A DNA stretch of 43,339 nt from an uncultured Collinsella sp. (lineage in GTDB: Bacteria > Actinomycetota > Coriobacteriia > Coriobacteriales > Coriobacteriaceae), in the NCBI GenBank assembly GCA_900545665.1, contig UQZU01000015.1, positions 1 to 43,339 on the forward strand, read 5' to 3'. Of the stretch, positions 15,432 through 25,761 are shown piece after piece. How positions within the stretch are numbered: the first letter of the stretch is position 1; every line of letters starts with the position of its first letter. The translations under genes and the position numbers were made by a program. The notes under the pieces are model-generated. The model was not told the DNA's origin. It saw only the letters and a list, made by a program, of their open reading frames with translations, and searched no databases.

Positions 15432-17192
15432 ATTGCTGTCACCCAGCTCCACCTGACTAGTCGATGAAGATGAGGTATTGGTCCAATATGTCAGCGAGCC
15501 GGAAAGCTTAAATGACCCCTCGTTTGCCACCTGTGTGTCCAAAATGGGATCCCACGCAATGACGCACTGCTGCTTTGTACCGTCGGTAAATGTAACTAAA
15601 ACGCCGCCGGGAAGACCGCTGCCCGTTGTAGGGCGTACGCCGACGGGGGTGTTGACGGGGGCAAGAGAGTCGATAGAGGCAACTTCCTTGACCTCGACCT
15701 GAGCAGTCACCTTAAGGCCGTTAACAGGTGACGCATCATACGACGTGAGCGTGCCCGTGACCGTATAGGTGCCGGCCTTTTGAAATTGAGACACATCGGC
15801 GTTGTCCCAAGTAACCTGATAGCCGTGAGAGTATATGGTGTTATTCGACTGAGTGACGGGGAAATAGACATACGTGCTAAGAGGAGTGTTGTCTCCGACC
15901 ACGCGCTCGAACCTCAGTGAATCAAAATCGAGCACGTCCTTGGGGTCCTTGACAGTGACAGTACAGGTAACCTCACGGTTATCAAAACCATTGAGTTTGC
16001 CTTTAACCGTAAACGTTCCCACTTTAGAGTAAAGCGACGCGTCAACAGGATCCCAAGATACCGGGACCTGCTCGGTAGCACCGTTATCAAAGACAACCGA
16101 AGCAGAATACGGCAGAGACGGGGCCTCACCGGTTAGGGTCGTACACGTCAACTCGGTCTGGACGCTCTTGACCGCACGAACATACACGGTGCAGTACACG
16201 AGCATGGAGGGACAGTCCTTTATATGGCCCTCAACAATAAACGTGCCCGCATTCTGGTACTGGTCCTCGGAAATTTTATTCCACACAACCGGGCACGACC
16301 GGGACTCACCATTGGAGTAGTAAACGGACACGCTCGAAGTCAGCGTGGGCGCATAACCCGCTGCGGTCCATGTGGACCACTGAGTGCCACCCGTGGTGCG
16401 GGGAGCGTAGACTTTGAGAACACCGGTCACATCGAACGGCTCAGCGAGCGAGAACCATCGACCGTTAGCGTACGCACCGCGAATCTGGCCCGTGATGGCG
16501 ATTTCGGACTCTTCGGTTGCTGAGGCAAACGACTCTATCGACTTTTCATCCCACTGCACAAAAGCAGAGCCCTCGGTGCCGTCAGACCATTTTACCTTCA
16601 CTTCAGAGGATGGCACATAGTCGCCGTTATCGAAGCCGACATACTTTTCAATGATGGGATTAGATTCAACTGAAACGACTTTGTGGCCGTCTTCGCTGGT
16701 CGGCGCAACGACGTTGGCTGCGTCAACTGCCGCCGGGTCCGCCGTAACAGCTTCAACAACCACGCGTTGCTTGACCGTCTGCGTGGCGCCGTCGACGGTA
16801 CCCTCAAACTCATACGAGCCGACAGGCAGCTGCGCCAGCGTTGCCGGAAAATCAGCGCCGTTCAACTTCCAGGTGACGTTTTCCTGCTTGGATGTACCGC
16901 TCTCGTAGGTTGCCGTTACAGTTTGGGGCAGCGTGGCGTCGGAACCCTCGGCAACATGCAGGTCGGTCAGGTCCGCAAGCGAGGTGATCTTGTCGACCGC
17001 CTGATCTTCCGAGGTTGCCTGGCCGGTGTCCGCAGACGCGGCAGCCGCACCCGTCGCATCGCTTTGCTCGGCAACGACTTGGGTGGTATCACCCTGCATC
17101 ATCTCGGCGAATGCCTGCGGCGGCACCGAGCCGACCGTCATCGTCAGAGCCAGACCCGCGGTAATGGCCGCGTTGACATGCCTTCTGTTCAT
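15429..17192 (-). CDS. N-terminal part of the giant Big_4-repeat surface protein (split gene)
   Basis: 587 residues ending at the TGA at 15429. The start at 17192 (GGAGG 4 nt upstream) gives a clear signal peptide: MNRRHVN, a hydrophobic core AAITAGLALTMTVG, then SVPPQAFA as the probable cleavage site. A Thr/Ala/Gln-rich linker is followed by about six Big_4-like Ig repeats (for example LPQTVTATYESGTSKQ...VTWK and PYSASVVFDNGATEQVPVSWDP). It has no anchor of its own, so if translation really stops here the product would be secreted and lost instead of displayed. The gene has a long leader with a nested hairpin and no nearby operon partner. Confidence 0.85.
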   Translation of the reverse strand: MNRRHVNAAITAGLALTMTVGSVPPQAFAEMMQGDTTQVVAEQSDATGAAAASADTGQATSEDQAVDKITSLADLTDLHVAEGSDATLPQTVTATYESGTSKQENVTWKLNGADFPATLAQLPVGSYEFEGTVDGATQTVKQRVVVEAVTADPAAVDAANVVAPTSEDGHKVVSVESNPIIEKYVGFDNGDYVPSSEVKVKWSDGTEGSAFVQWDEKSIESFASATEESEIAITGQIRGAYANGRWFSLAEPFDVTGVLKVYAPRTTGGTQWSTWTAAGYAPTLTSSVSVYYSNGESRSCPVVWNKISEDQYQNAGTFIVEGHIKDCPSMLVYCTVYVRAVKSVQTELTCTTLTGEAPSLPYSASVVFDNGATEQVPVSWDPVDASLYSKVGTFTVKGKLNGFDNREVTCTVTVKDPKDVLDFDSLRFERVVGDNTPLSTYVYFPVTQSNNTIYSHGYQVTWDNADVSQFQKAGTYTVTGTLTSYDASPVNGLKVTAQVEVKEVASIDSLAPVNTPVGVRPTTGSGLPGGVLVTFTDGTKQQCVIAWDPILDTQVANEGSFKLSGSLTYWTNTSSSSTSQVELGDSN

Positions 17193-17206
17193 GTTTCCTC
17201 CCGACA

Positions 17207-17256
17207 CGCTCAACGGACCAAACAGCACTGGTCCGATTGGCAAGTTAAGTTGAGCG
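17207..17256 (-). promoter_or_regulatory. Leader hairpin of the surface-protein gene
   Basis: Outer stem CGCTCAAC/GTTGAGCG (17207-17214 with 17249-17256) and inner stem CGGACCA/TGGTCCG (17214-17220 with 17229-17235). It ends 14 nt before the start codon, next to the ribosome site. It may stabilise the mRNA or control translation. No T run follows, so it is not a terminator. Confidence 0.45.
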
Positions 17257-17346
17257 TATCCTTGCCCGATGGAGGTTTGCAATATGCCACAGGTTAAGCG
17301 GCATAAAAGATTTCGTAAACGGGCACCCAAATTAGCTGCTTTTGAG

Positions 17347-17409
17347 TTGCGGTGATATACGGACCGTTTGAGGCTTCTGGCTTGTAAAACAGTCCGTATT
17401 TCACCGCAA
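17347..17409. repeat. 63-bp palindromic repeat, copy 3
   Basis: TTGCGGTGATATACGGACCG to the standard right arm CAGTCCGTATTTCACCGCAA. It lies just after the folC stop on the minus strand. A relic of the type 2 motif (AGCAGCTAATTTGGG on the minus strand, about 17322-17340) is directly adjacent. Confidence 0.9.
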
Positions 17410-17425
17410 CTACTGGGGGGATGGG

Positions 17426-18769
17426 CTAGCGCAGCAGCCCCGCTACTTCGCCGGCTAGGGTGATGGTGCCGGCTGCTACGAAGGGTTCGCCCGCGGCATC
17501 GAGGGCTGCGAGGGCCTCAGATACGCTGGGGTACACGCCTGCGAGCTTATCGGCGTCCACCAGGGCGGCGAGTTCCTCTGCCGGCAGGGCGCGGTCGGAA
17601 TCGGTCTGCGTCACGATCACGCGAGGGAAGGCCGGAACAAGTACGTCGACGATGCCCGCCACGTCCTTGTCGGCCAGCGCGGCGCACAGCAGCGTTGGGC
17701 GATTCCCCACGCACGGATCGATCTCGTCCAGCGCGCTCACAAAGTTCTCGCAGCTCTGAGGGTTATGGCAGGCATCGATCAGCTTGAGCGGACCAGTTCC
17801 CAGCACATCAAATCGACCCGGCGTGGGACAGCCCATAAGTGACGCATCGAGCTTGTCATGATCGAGCTCGTGACCCAGATACCCCTCGCACAGCATAATC
17901 GCGCACGCGGCATTCTGCGGCTGATAGGCCGGCTTGACCATGCTCGACGTATAGATCGCACGCGGCGTGGTGCAGCTAAACTCAACCGTATCGCCCACGT
18001 GCTCCGGCACCTTGGTCGTGGCATGGTTCACTACCAGCGGCACAATGCCGCACTCGCGACAACGGGCATCCATCACGCGCTGAACACTCGCCTCATGCGT
18101 GCCCTCGCCCAAAACAACCAGACGCCCAGGCTTAATAACCGCAGCCTTCTCCCCCGCAATGGCCTCGAGCGTATCGCCCAAAATACGAGTGTGATCGAGT
18201 CCAATGCCCGTAATGGCAACGGCGACGGGATCGGTCGCACTCGTGGCGTCCCAACGCCCGCCCATGCCAACCTCGAGAACGGCAACATCCACCGAGGCCT
18301 CGGCAAACACCACAAGTGCGGCAGCCGTCAGCAGGTCAAACGGCGTGATGGAATAGGCGCACTCCCCCGCCGCCACGCGGCGCGCATTCACGCGACGCCC
18401 CGCCTCGACAGCTGCCGAAACGCCACGGGCAAAGGCCTCGTCGCTTACAACGTGCCCGTCAACCTCCATGCGCTCGGGATAGCGCACCAGCTGCGGCGAC
18501 GTATACAGCGCGGTCTTGAGCCCCTCGCCGCGAAGGATAGCAGCCGAAAAACGCGTAGTCGAAGTCTTGCCATTGGTGCCGGCGACCTGAATGCAATCGA
18601 AATACTCGTCCGGACGCCCCAGCTCATCGAGCATATCGACAACCGTCTCGAGCAGAGGCCCAGCATCCCCAGAAATCCGCCCCGTATCAGCAGCAAGTCC
18701 CACAGCTTCACCAAACGAAAGCAACTCAAACGAGAAAGGAACGACATACGACCCAGAACGCTTAGCCAT
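17426..18769 (-). CDS. folC: Bifunctional folylpolyglutamate synthase / dihydrofolate synthase
   Basis: A 447-residue Mur-ligase-type enzyme that adds glutamate to dihydropteroate and folates using ATP. FDCIQVAGTNGKTSTTRFSA is the P-loop, LYTSPQLVRYPERM is the family's substrate loop, and VAVLEVGMGGRWDATSA and GIGLDHTRILG follow in order. KLIDACHNPQS is the C-terminal domain motif. The start at 18769 has GGGGGA about 10 nt upstream. It is downstream of valS on the same strand, the classic valS-folC order. However, it is separated by a 279-nt structured gap that ends in a terminator only 22 nt before this start, so expression may need readthrough or a promoter overlapping the terminator. Confidence 0.95.
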   Translation of the reverse strand: MAKRSGSYVVPFSFELLSFGEAVGLAADTGRISGDAGPLLETVVDMLDELGRPDEYFDCIQVAGTNGKTSTTRFSAAILRGEGLKTALYTSPQLVRYPERMEVDGHVVSDEAFARGVSAAVEAGRRVNARRVAAGECAYSITPFDLLTAAALVVFAEASVDVAVLEVGMGGRWDATSATDPVAVAITGIGLDHTRILGDTLEAIAGEKAAVIKPGRLVVLGEGTHEASVQRVMDARCRECGIVPLVVNHATTKVPEHVGDTVEFSCTTPRAIYTSSMVKPAYQPQNAACAIMLCEGYLGHELDHDKLDASLMGCPTPGRFDVLGTGPLKLIDACHNPQSCENFVSALDEIDPCVGNRPTLLCAALADKDVAGIVDVLVPAFPRVIVTQTDSDRALPAEELAALVDADKLAGVYPSVSEALAALDAAGEPFVAAGTITLAGEVAGLLR

Positions 18770-18791
18770 AACCCAAAGTCCCCCATAACAG

Positions 18792-18824
18792 AAAAAGAGG
18801 CCCACCAAAAATAATGAGCCCCTC
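18792..18824 (-). terminator. Terminator or attenuator just before folC
   Basis: On the minus strand GAGGGGCTCA pairs with TGGGCCTC around an A/T-rich loop and is followed by TTTTT. It lies 22 nt upstream of the folC start, leaving no room for a separate promoter. It either ends the valS transcript or attenuates folC. Confidence 0.65.
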
Positions 18825-18866
18825 GCGTTGACAATATCAGCCTTTATCCGCTTGCAGCGAGCTCAA

Positions 18867-19033
18867 GGCCACAACCAAGTGGCCCTAACCGGCAGGCAGC
18901 GGACGCCCCCGTAACCGCCATGGGAGCGGTTTGGGGCTTTGCTCGATACAAGTTCCGCACGAGCCTAAGGCCACTTAATGTGGCCTTCGTGCGAGCAGGA
19001 CTGTCCGCAGTAGCGAGCAATGCCCCAAACCGC
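18867..19033 (-). ncRNA. Candidate structured RNA between valS and folC
   Basis: A 20-nt arm at 18926-18945 pairs with 19014-19033 (19 of 20 positions). Nested inside is a hairpin at 18956-18993 (CGCACGA with TCGTGCG, AGGCCAC with GTGGCCT). A second hairpin, GGCCAC/GTGGCC, is at 18867-18884. Both small hairpins share GGCCAC-loop-GTGGCCTT followed by GCTCG in the sense of the mRNA. It starts 16 nt after the valS stop. It fits no riboswitch class I recognise. It could be a cis-acting leader, a processed small RNA or a mobile palindrome. Confidence 0.45.
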
Positions 19034-19048
19034 GTCCCCCAGTACCGC

Positions 19049-21745
<2,697 letters not shown>

Positions 21746-21765
21746 ATATCTCTCCCTGTCCCGCC

Positions 21766-21805
21766 GGGGAGGAATGTAGGCCCGCCAGGGTCTGCATTCC
21801 TCCCC
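21766..21805 (-). promoter_or_regulatory. valS leader hairpin
   Basis: GGGGAGGAATG pairs with CATTCCTCCCC, an 11-bp stem around an 18-nt loop, ending 20 nt before the valS start. One arm is itself Shine-Dalgarno-like. No T run follows, so translational control is more likely than termination. Confidence 0.45.
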
Positions 21806-21899
21806 TTAGGTATCGATTACTTCAGTCTGATATGACTTCGCTGAGGCTTAAACAAACACACAGAATAACACAGGTAGTTGGGGTTATTGCGTATATATC

Positions 21900-21935
21900 A
21901 AATAGCCTCCGACCACGGATGGTCGGAGGCTATTT
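21900..21935. terminator. Terminator after clpX
   Basis: Perfect 15-bp stem (AAATAGCCTCCGACC/GGTCGGAGGCTATTT) with a 6-base loop, 21 nt after the clpX stop on the minus strand. Confidence 0.85.
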
Positions 21936-21956
21936 GCAAGCATCTTTTTGGCTGGT

Positions 21957-23363
21957 TTACCCGTAGATGCGTTGGGGCTGCTCTTCGCCCTTGACGGAGG
22001 CTTCGGTCACAACGACCTTGGAAACACCCTCCTCGCTGGGCAGGTCGAACATCGTCTGCTGCAGCACGTCCTCGCAGATGGAGCGCAGGCCGCGGGCGCC
22101 GGTCTTGCGGGCGAGCGCCATGCGGGCGATCTCGTGCAGGGCCGCATCCTCAAACTCAAGCTCAACGTCCTCGAGCTGGAACATCTTACGATACTGGCGC
22201 ACCACGGCGTTCTTGGGCTCGGTCAGAATCGACACCAGGTCATCCTCGTCGAGCGCCTGCGTCTGGGTGACGACGGGCGTACGTCCCACAAACTCGGGGA
22301 TCATGCCAAAGGCGTTGAGGTCCTGTGGGAGCACCTGGCGCAGCAGGTCGTTCTCGTCGACCGAGGTGGGGCCGGCGATCTCGGAGTTAAAGCCCACACC
22401 CTTGTTGCCCACGCGGTCGGCGATGATCTTGTCCAGACCCACAAAGGCACCACCGCAGATGAACAGGATGTTGGTCGTGTCGATCTGCAGCAGCTCCTGC
22501 TGGGGATGCTTGCGGCCGCCGGTGGGCGGAACGCTTGCCACCGTGCCCTCAAGAATCTTAAGCAGCGCCTGCTGAACGCCCTCGCCCGAAACATCGCGGG
22601 TAATAGAGAGGTTCTCGGCCTTTCGGGCGATCTTGTCGATCTCGTCCACGTAGATAATGCCCACCTGCGCGCGCTCAATGTCGCCATCGGCAGCATTGAT
22701 GAGCTTGAGCAGGATGTTCTCCACGTCCTCGCCCACATAACCGGCCTCGGTGAGCGCGGTGGCATCGGCGATGGCAAACGGCACCTCGAGGATGCGCGCC
22801 AGCGTCTGGGCGAGCAGGGTCTTGCCGGTACCGGTGGGACCGAGCAGCAAAATGTTGGACTTGGCGAGCTCCACCTCGTCCATATCATCGTCGAACTGCG
22901 AGCCAACGCCGTCGTCAAAGGCAGACACCGCGGCGCCGCCCTCGATCACGCGGCGATAGTGGTTGTACACGGCCACCGACATGGCACGCTTGGCGTCCTC
23001 CTGGCCCATGACATAAGCCGAAAGCTCGTCATAGATCTCGTGCGGCGTCGGCACGTGCGTGATGACCTGGCGATCGTCCTCGAGCTCAAAACCCTCGGTC
23101 TCGGGGTCCACGGCAGGCTGGGATGCAGCCTGGCCGTGGTCGTTGAGGAAGCCCGGCAGCTTGCCGTTGCGGGCGGCGTCCATAAAGTCCGAAGCCAGCG
23201 ACTCCTCTAGAATCTCGGAACAGGCGGCGACGCACTCGTCGCAGATAAAGATATTGGTCGGACCCTTAACAAGGCGACGGACCTGTCCCTGCTCTTTTCC
23301 GCAGAAGGAGCAGCGGATGGGGTTGCCGTTCTCGTCAAAGTTGTCCTGCATGTTTCCCGCCAT
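21957..23363 (-). CDS. clpX: ATP-dependent Clp protease ATP-binding subunit ClpX
   Basis: The hexameric AAA+ unfoldase that feeds substrates to ClpP; 468 residues. The N-terminal zinc-binding domain has C18, C21, C41 and C44. GPTGTGKT is Walker A and IIYVDEIDKI is Walker B. An acidic insertion (FDDDMDEVE) precedes the AAA module, as in other actinobacterial ClpX. The C-terminal sensor 2 stretch is TGARGLRSICEDVL. It starts 1 nt after the clpP stop, so the two are cotranscribed. An alternative ATG four codons in (MQDN) has a better GGCGGG site and could be the true start. Confidence 0.97.
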   Translation of the reverse strand: MAGNMQDNFDENGNPIRCSFCGKEQGQVRRLVKGPTNIFICDECVAACSEILEESLASDFMDAARNGKLPGFLNDHGQAASQPAVDPETEGFELEDDRQVITHVPTPHEIYDELSAYVMGQEDAKRAMSVAVYNHYRRVIEGGAAVSAFDDGVGSQFDDDMDEVELAKSNILLLGPTGTGKTLLAQTLARILEVPFAIADATALTEAGYVGEDVENILLKLINAADGDIERAQVGIIYVDEIDKIARKAENLSITRDVSGEGVQQALLKILEGTVASVPPTGGRKHPQQELLQIDTTNILFICGGAFVGLDKIIADRVGNKGVGFNSEIAGPTSVDENDLLRQVLPQDLNAFGMIPEFVGRTPVVTQTQALDEDDLVSILTEPKNAVVRQYRKMFQLEDVELEFEDAALHEIARMALARKTGARGLRSICEDVLQQTMFDLPSEEGVSKVVVTEASVKGEEQPQRIYG

Positions 23364-23364
23364 C

Positions 23365-23985
23365 CTAGGCGTCCTTCGCGGCGAGATCGCGCGAGGTGAC
23401 GATACGGTCGATCAGACCGTAGTCGAGGGCCTCGGCAGCGGTCAGGTAGTTGTCGCGCTCGGTGTCGGCCTGGACCTTCTCAATGGGCTGGCCCGATGCG
23501 TCGGACAGAATCTGGTTGAGCTCGCGGCGGGTCTTCTTGATCTCCTCGGCCACGATCTCGATCTCGGTCTGCTGGCCCTGGGCACCGCCGCTGGGCTGGT
23601 GAATCATAACCTTGGAGTGCGGCAGGCAGAAACGCTTGCCCTTAGCGCCGGCCGAAAGCAGCACGGCGGCCATGGATGCGGCCATGCCCACGCAGATGGT
23701 GGAGACCTGCGGCTTGATGAAGTTCATGGTGTCCAGAATCGCCAGGCCGGAGTAAACCTCGCCACCGGGCGAGTTGATATAGAGCGAGATATCCTTCTCG
23801 GCATCCTGGCTCTCAAGATGCAGCAGCTGGGCAACGACCAGGTTGGCGCTGACGGAGTTGATCTCCTCGCCCAAGAAGATGATGCGGTCGTTGAGCAGGC
23901 GCGAATAGATATCGTAGCTGCGCTCGCCGCGCGGCGTCTGTTCGATAACGTATGGCACGAGGGCGGAATCGAACTTGGCGATCAT
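23365..23985 (-). CDS. clpP: ATP-dependent Clp protease proteolytic subunit
   Basis: The 14-mer serine peptidase partner of ClpX; 206 residues. The catalytic serine is in GMAASMAAVLL, the histidine in HSKVMIHQPSGGAQGQ, and the aspartate in the C-terminal part. The start at 23985 (MIAKFDSALVPYVIEQ) has GGAG 6 nt upstream. Further in-frame ATGs at 23991 and 23997 exist but have weaker spacing. The short N-terminal propeptide usual in ClpP is expected to be cleaved. It is followed immediately by clpX and preceded by tig with a hairpin between. Confidence 0.97.
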   Translation of the reverse strand: MIAKFDSALVPYVIEQTPRGERSYDIYSRLLNDRIIFLGEEINSVSANLVVAQLLHLESQDAEKDISLYINSPGGEVYSGLAILDTMNFIKPQVSTICVGMAASMAAVLLSAGAKGKRFCLPHSKVMIHQPSGGAQGQQTEIEIVAEEIKKTRRELNQILSDASGQPIEKVQADTERDNYLTAAEALDYGLIDRIVTSRDLAAKDA

Positions 23986-24031
23986 ACGCATCTCCATTTC
24001 TCTCTTGCGGACCAAATTGGTTCTAGATAAA

Positions 24032-24072
24032 CGTACGGTGCCCGCATGCTATGCATTGGCTGGCACCGTACG
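24032..24072. terminator. Hairpin between tig and clpP
   Basis: CGTACGGTGCC pairs with GGCACCGTACG (11 bp). On the minus strand it is followed by TTTATCT. It is a probable partial terminator after tig. Confidence 0.55.
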
Positions 24073-24148
24073 AAGCAACCGGATAACCGGTGTATAACTT
24101 TACCCCATCACGGGCGCGCGCATGCGCTCGTGGGCAAGGTGGCGAGAA

Positions 24149-25447
24149 TTACTCGGCGTCCTTGGCGGTCTCGTCGACCTCGGTCACCTTGGCGTTCTCG
24201 ACCAGGTGATCGACGGCCTTGGAGCGACGGATGGACTCGCGGACGGCAGGCATGCGGCCATCGGCGATGAACTCGGCCTTGGAAGCCTCGACGTCCTTGA
24301 CGCCGGCCTTCTCGAACTCAGCGTTGATGTCGTCCTCGGTGACCTCGATCTTGAGCTCACGGGCGAGGGCGTCCAGAGCCAGGGACTCACGGGCAACGTC
24401 GTTGGCCTGCTTGTGCAGGTCGCCGATGAACTGCTCCATGGTCAGACCGGAAGCGGGCAGCCAGGTGTCCAGCGTCATGCCACGAGCAGCGAGGTTGGAC
24501 AGGAAGTTCTGGCCGAGCTCCTCAAAGACGGACTGCTCGTAGTCGGCGTCCATCTCGTCGAGCTGCAGACGCTCGGCGAGAGCGGAGACGCAACGGTTCT
24601 CCTTCTCGGCCGGCAGGCGGGAAGCCTTGTCCTGCTCGATCTCGATCTTGATGGCGTCGCGCATGGCGTCGATGCTGTCAAAGCCAAAGTCGGACTTGAC
24701 GAGCTCGTCGGTGAGCTCGGGGGTGTTGCGAACCTTGATGCCCTTGACGGTGACCTCGACGGTGTGGGTCTCGGCCTCCTCGCCCTCCTCGACCTCGTCG
24801 GTCCAGGTGACGGTCTTAACGTCGTCAACGTTAGCGCCGATCAGGGCCTCGTTGAACTCCTTGGGGTTGCTGTCGCTACCGGCGATGAGCATACGGCCCT
24901 CGGCGGCAAAGTTGTCGGCGTTCTCGACGGCCTTGAGGTCGACGGTGACGTAATCCTCGGCCTCGACGGCGCGACCCTCGACGTCCTCGAAGGTGGCACG
25001 GTAGTTGAGGAGCATCTCGACCTGGTTGTCGATCTCGGACTCGGTGACCTCCGCAGGGGGCATCTCGATCTCGACGGCGTCGAAGGAGGAGAGCTCAGCG
25101 GCGGGACGCAGGGAGAACTCGACGGTGTAGGTGTAGTCCTCGTGATCCTTGGCGAGGTCGAGCTCCTTGTAGTCACCGCTCTTGGTGGGGACGATGTCCA
25201 GCTCGTTGAGGACGGCGGGCTCGTTGGCGGCGATCAGGTCGTTGGTGGCCTGAGCGAGGGTAGCCTCGGCGCCAAGAGCGGAGTCGATGACCGGACGGGG
25301 GGCCTTACCGGCGCGGAAGCCCGGGAAGCGGTACTTCTTGGCGGTGTCCTTGTAGGCCTTCTTGATCGCGGCGTCGACGTCGGCGGCCGGGATGGTGACC
25401 GTAGCGGTGAGCTTGGCGTCCTTGACGTCAGAAGCGGTGATGTTCAA
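24149..25447 (-). CDS. tig: Trigger factor (ribosome-associated chaperone and peptidyl-prolyl isomerase)
   Basis: Binds the ribosome exit tunnel and shields nascent chains; 432 residues. Ribosome-binding domain at about 1-110, with YRFPGFRAGKAPRPVI holding the GFRxGKxP signature. FKBP-like domain at about 150-240 (ATFEDVEGRAVEAEDYVTVDL), then the helical substrate-binding arms. Codon 1 is taken as the TTG at 25447 because a perfect AGGAGG lies 6 nt before it. The ATG at 25462 contains that AGGAGG and has only a weak site of its own. The frame is open much further upstream, but that part is the translated tRNA-Leu gene. The C-terminus is acidic (VTEVDETAKDAE). Confidence 0.93.
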   Translation of the reverse strand: MNITASDVKDAKLTATVTIPAADVDAAIKKAYKDTAKKYRFPGFRAGKAPRPVIDSALGAEATLAQATNDLIAANEPAVLNELDIVPTKSGDYKELDLAKDHEDYTYTVEFSLRPAAELSSFDAVEIEMPPAEVTESEIDNQVEMLLNYRATFEDVEGRAVEAEDYVTVDLKAVENADNFAAEGRMLIAGSDSNPKEFNEALIGANVDDVKTVTWTDEVEEGEEAETHTVEVTVKGIKVRNTPELTDELVKSDFGFDSIDAMRDAIKIEIEQDKASRLPAEKENRCVSALAERLQLDEMDADYEQSVFEELGQNFLSNLAARGMTLDTWLPASGLTMEQFIGDLHKQANDVARESLALDALARELKIEVTEDDINAEFEKAGVKDVEASKAEFIADGRMPAVRESIRRSKAVDHLVENAKVTEVDETAKDAE

Positions 25448-25537
25448 CACGTTCCTCCTCATACTGCCCAGCTTATCTGAGGTGCTGGTACCTTTATGCA
25501 ACAAGCGTCGCGAGGGCATAAGCCGACGCGGGTGCGT

Positions 25538-25621
25538 TGGTGCGGGCGAAAGGACTCGAACCTTCACGGGAATCCCACCAGAACCTAAATCTGGCGCGTC
25601 TACCAATTCCGCCACGCCCGC
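25538..25621 (-). tRNA. tRNA-Leu (anticodon UAG), CCA encoded
   Basis: Acceptor GCGGGCG pairs with CGCCCGC, then A and CCA. The anticodon stem CCAGA/TCTGG encloses TTTAGGT, giving UAG. The long variable arm and GGTTCGAGTCC T-arm are typical of a class II leucine tRNA. It lies about 90 nt upstream of tig on the same strand. Confidence 0.95.
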
Positions 25622-25707
25622 ATGAGCGCACAGACTAGGAATGATAGCAGATACGAACGGCAAGCGCACGCACACGTTTTACAGGCTCACGACCTCACCA
25701 CGAGTGC

Positions 25708-25732
25708 AAAAGGCGGGGCGAGTTGCCCCGCC
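25708..25732 (-). terminator. Terminator of the molybdenum hydroxylase operon
   Basis: GGCGGGGC/GCCCCGCC stem with a 5-base loop, followed on the minus strand by TTTT, about 30 nt after the hydroxylase stop. Confidence 0.85.
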
Positions 25733-25761
25733 CCGCCAATTACGACTTGTTCGCTGGCCCG

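Noticed and set aside
25448..25675. N-terminal extension of trigger factor (AGVAELVDAPDLGSGG...)
   Set aside because: This is the translated tRNA-Leu gene, a common false extension. A perfect AGGAGG supports the TTG at 25447.
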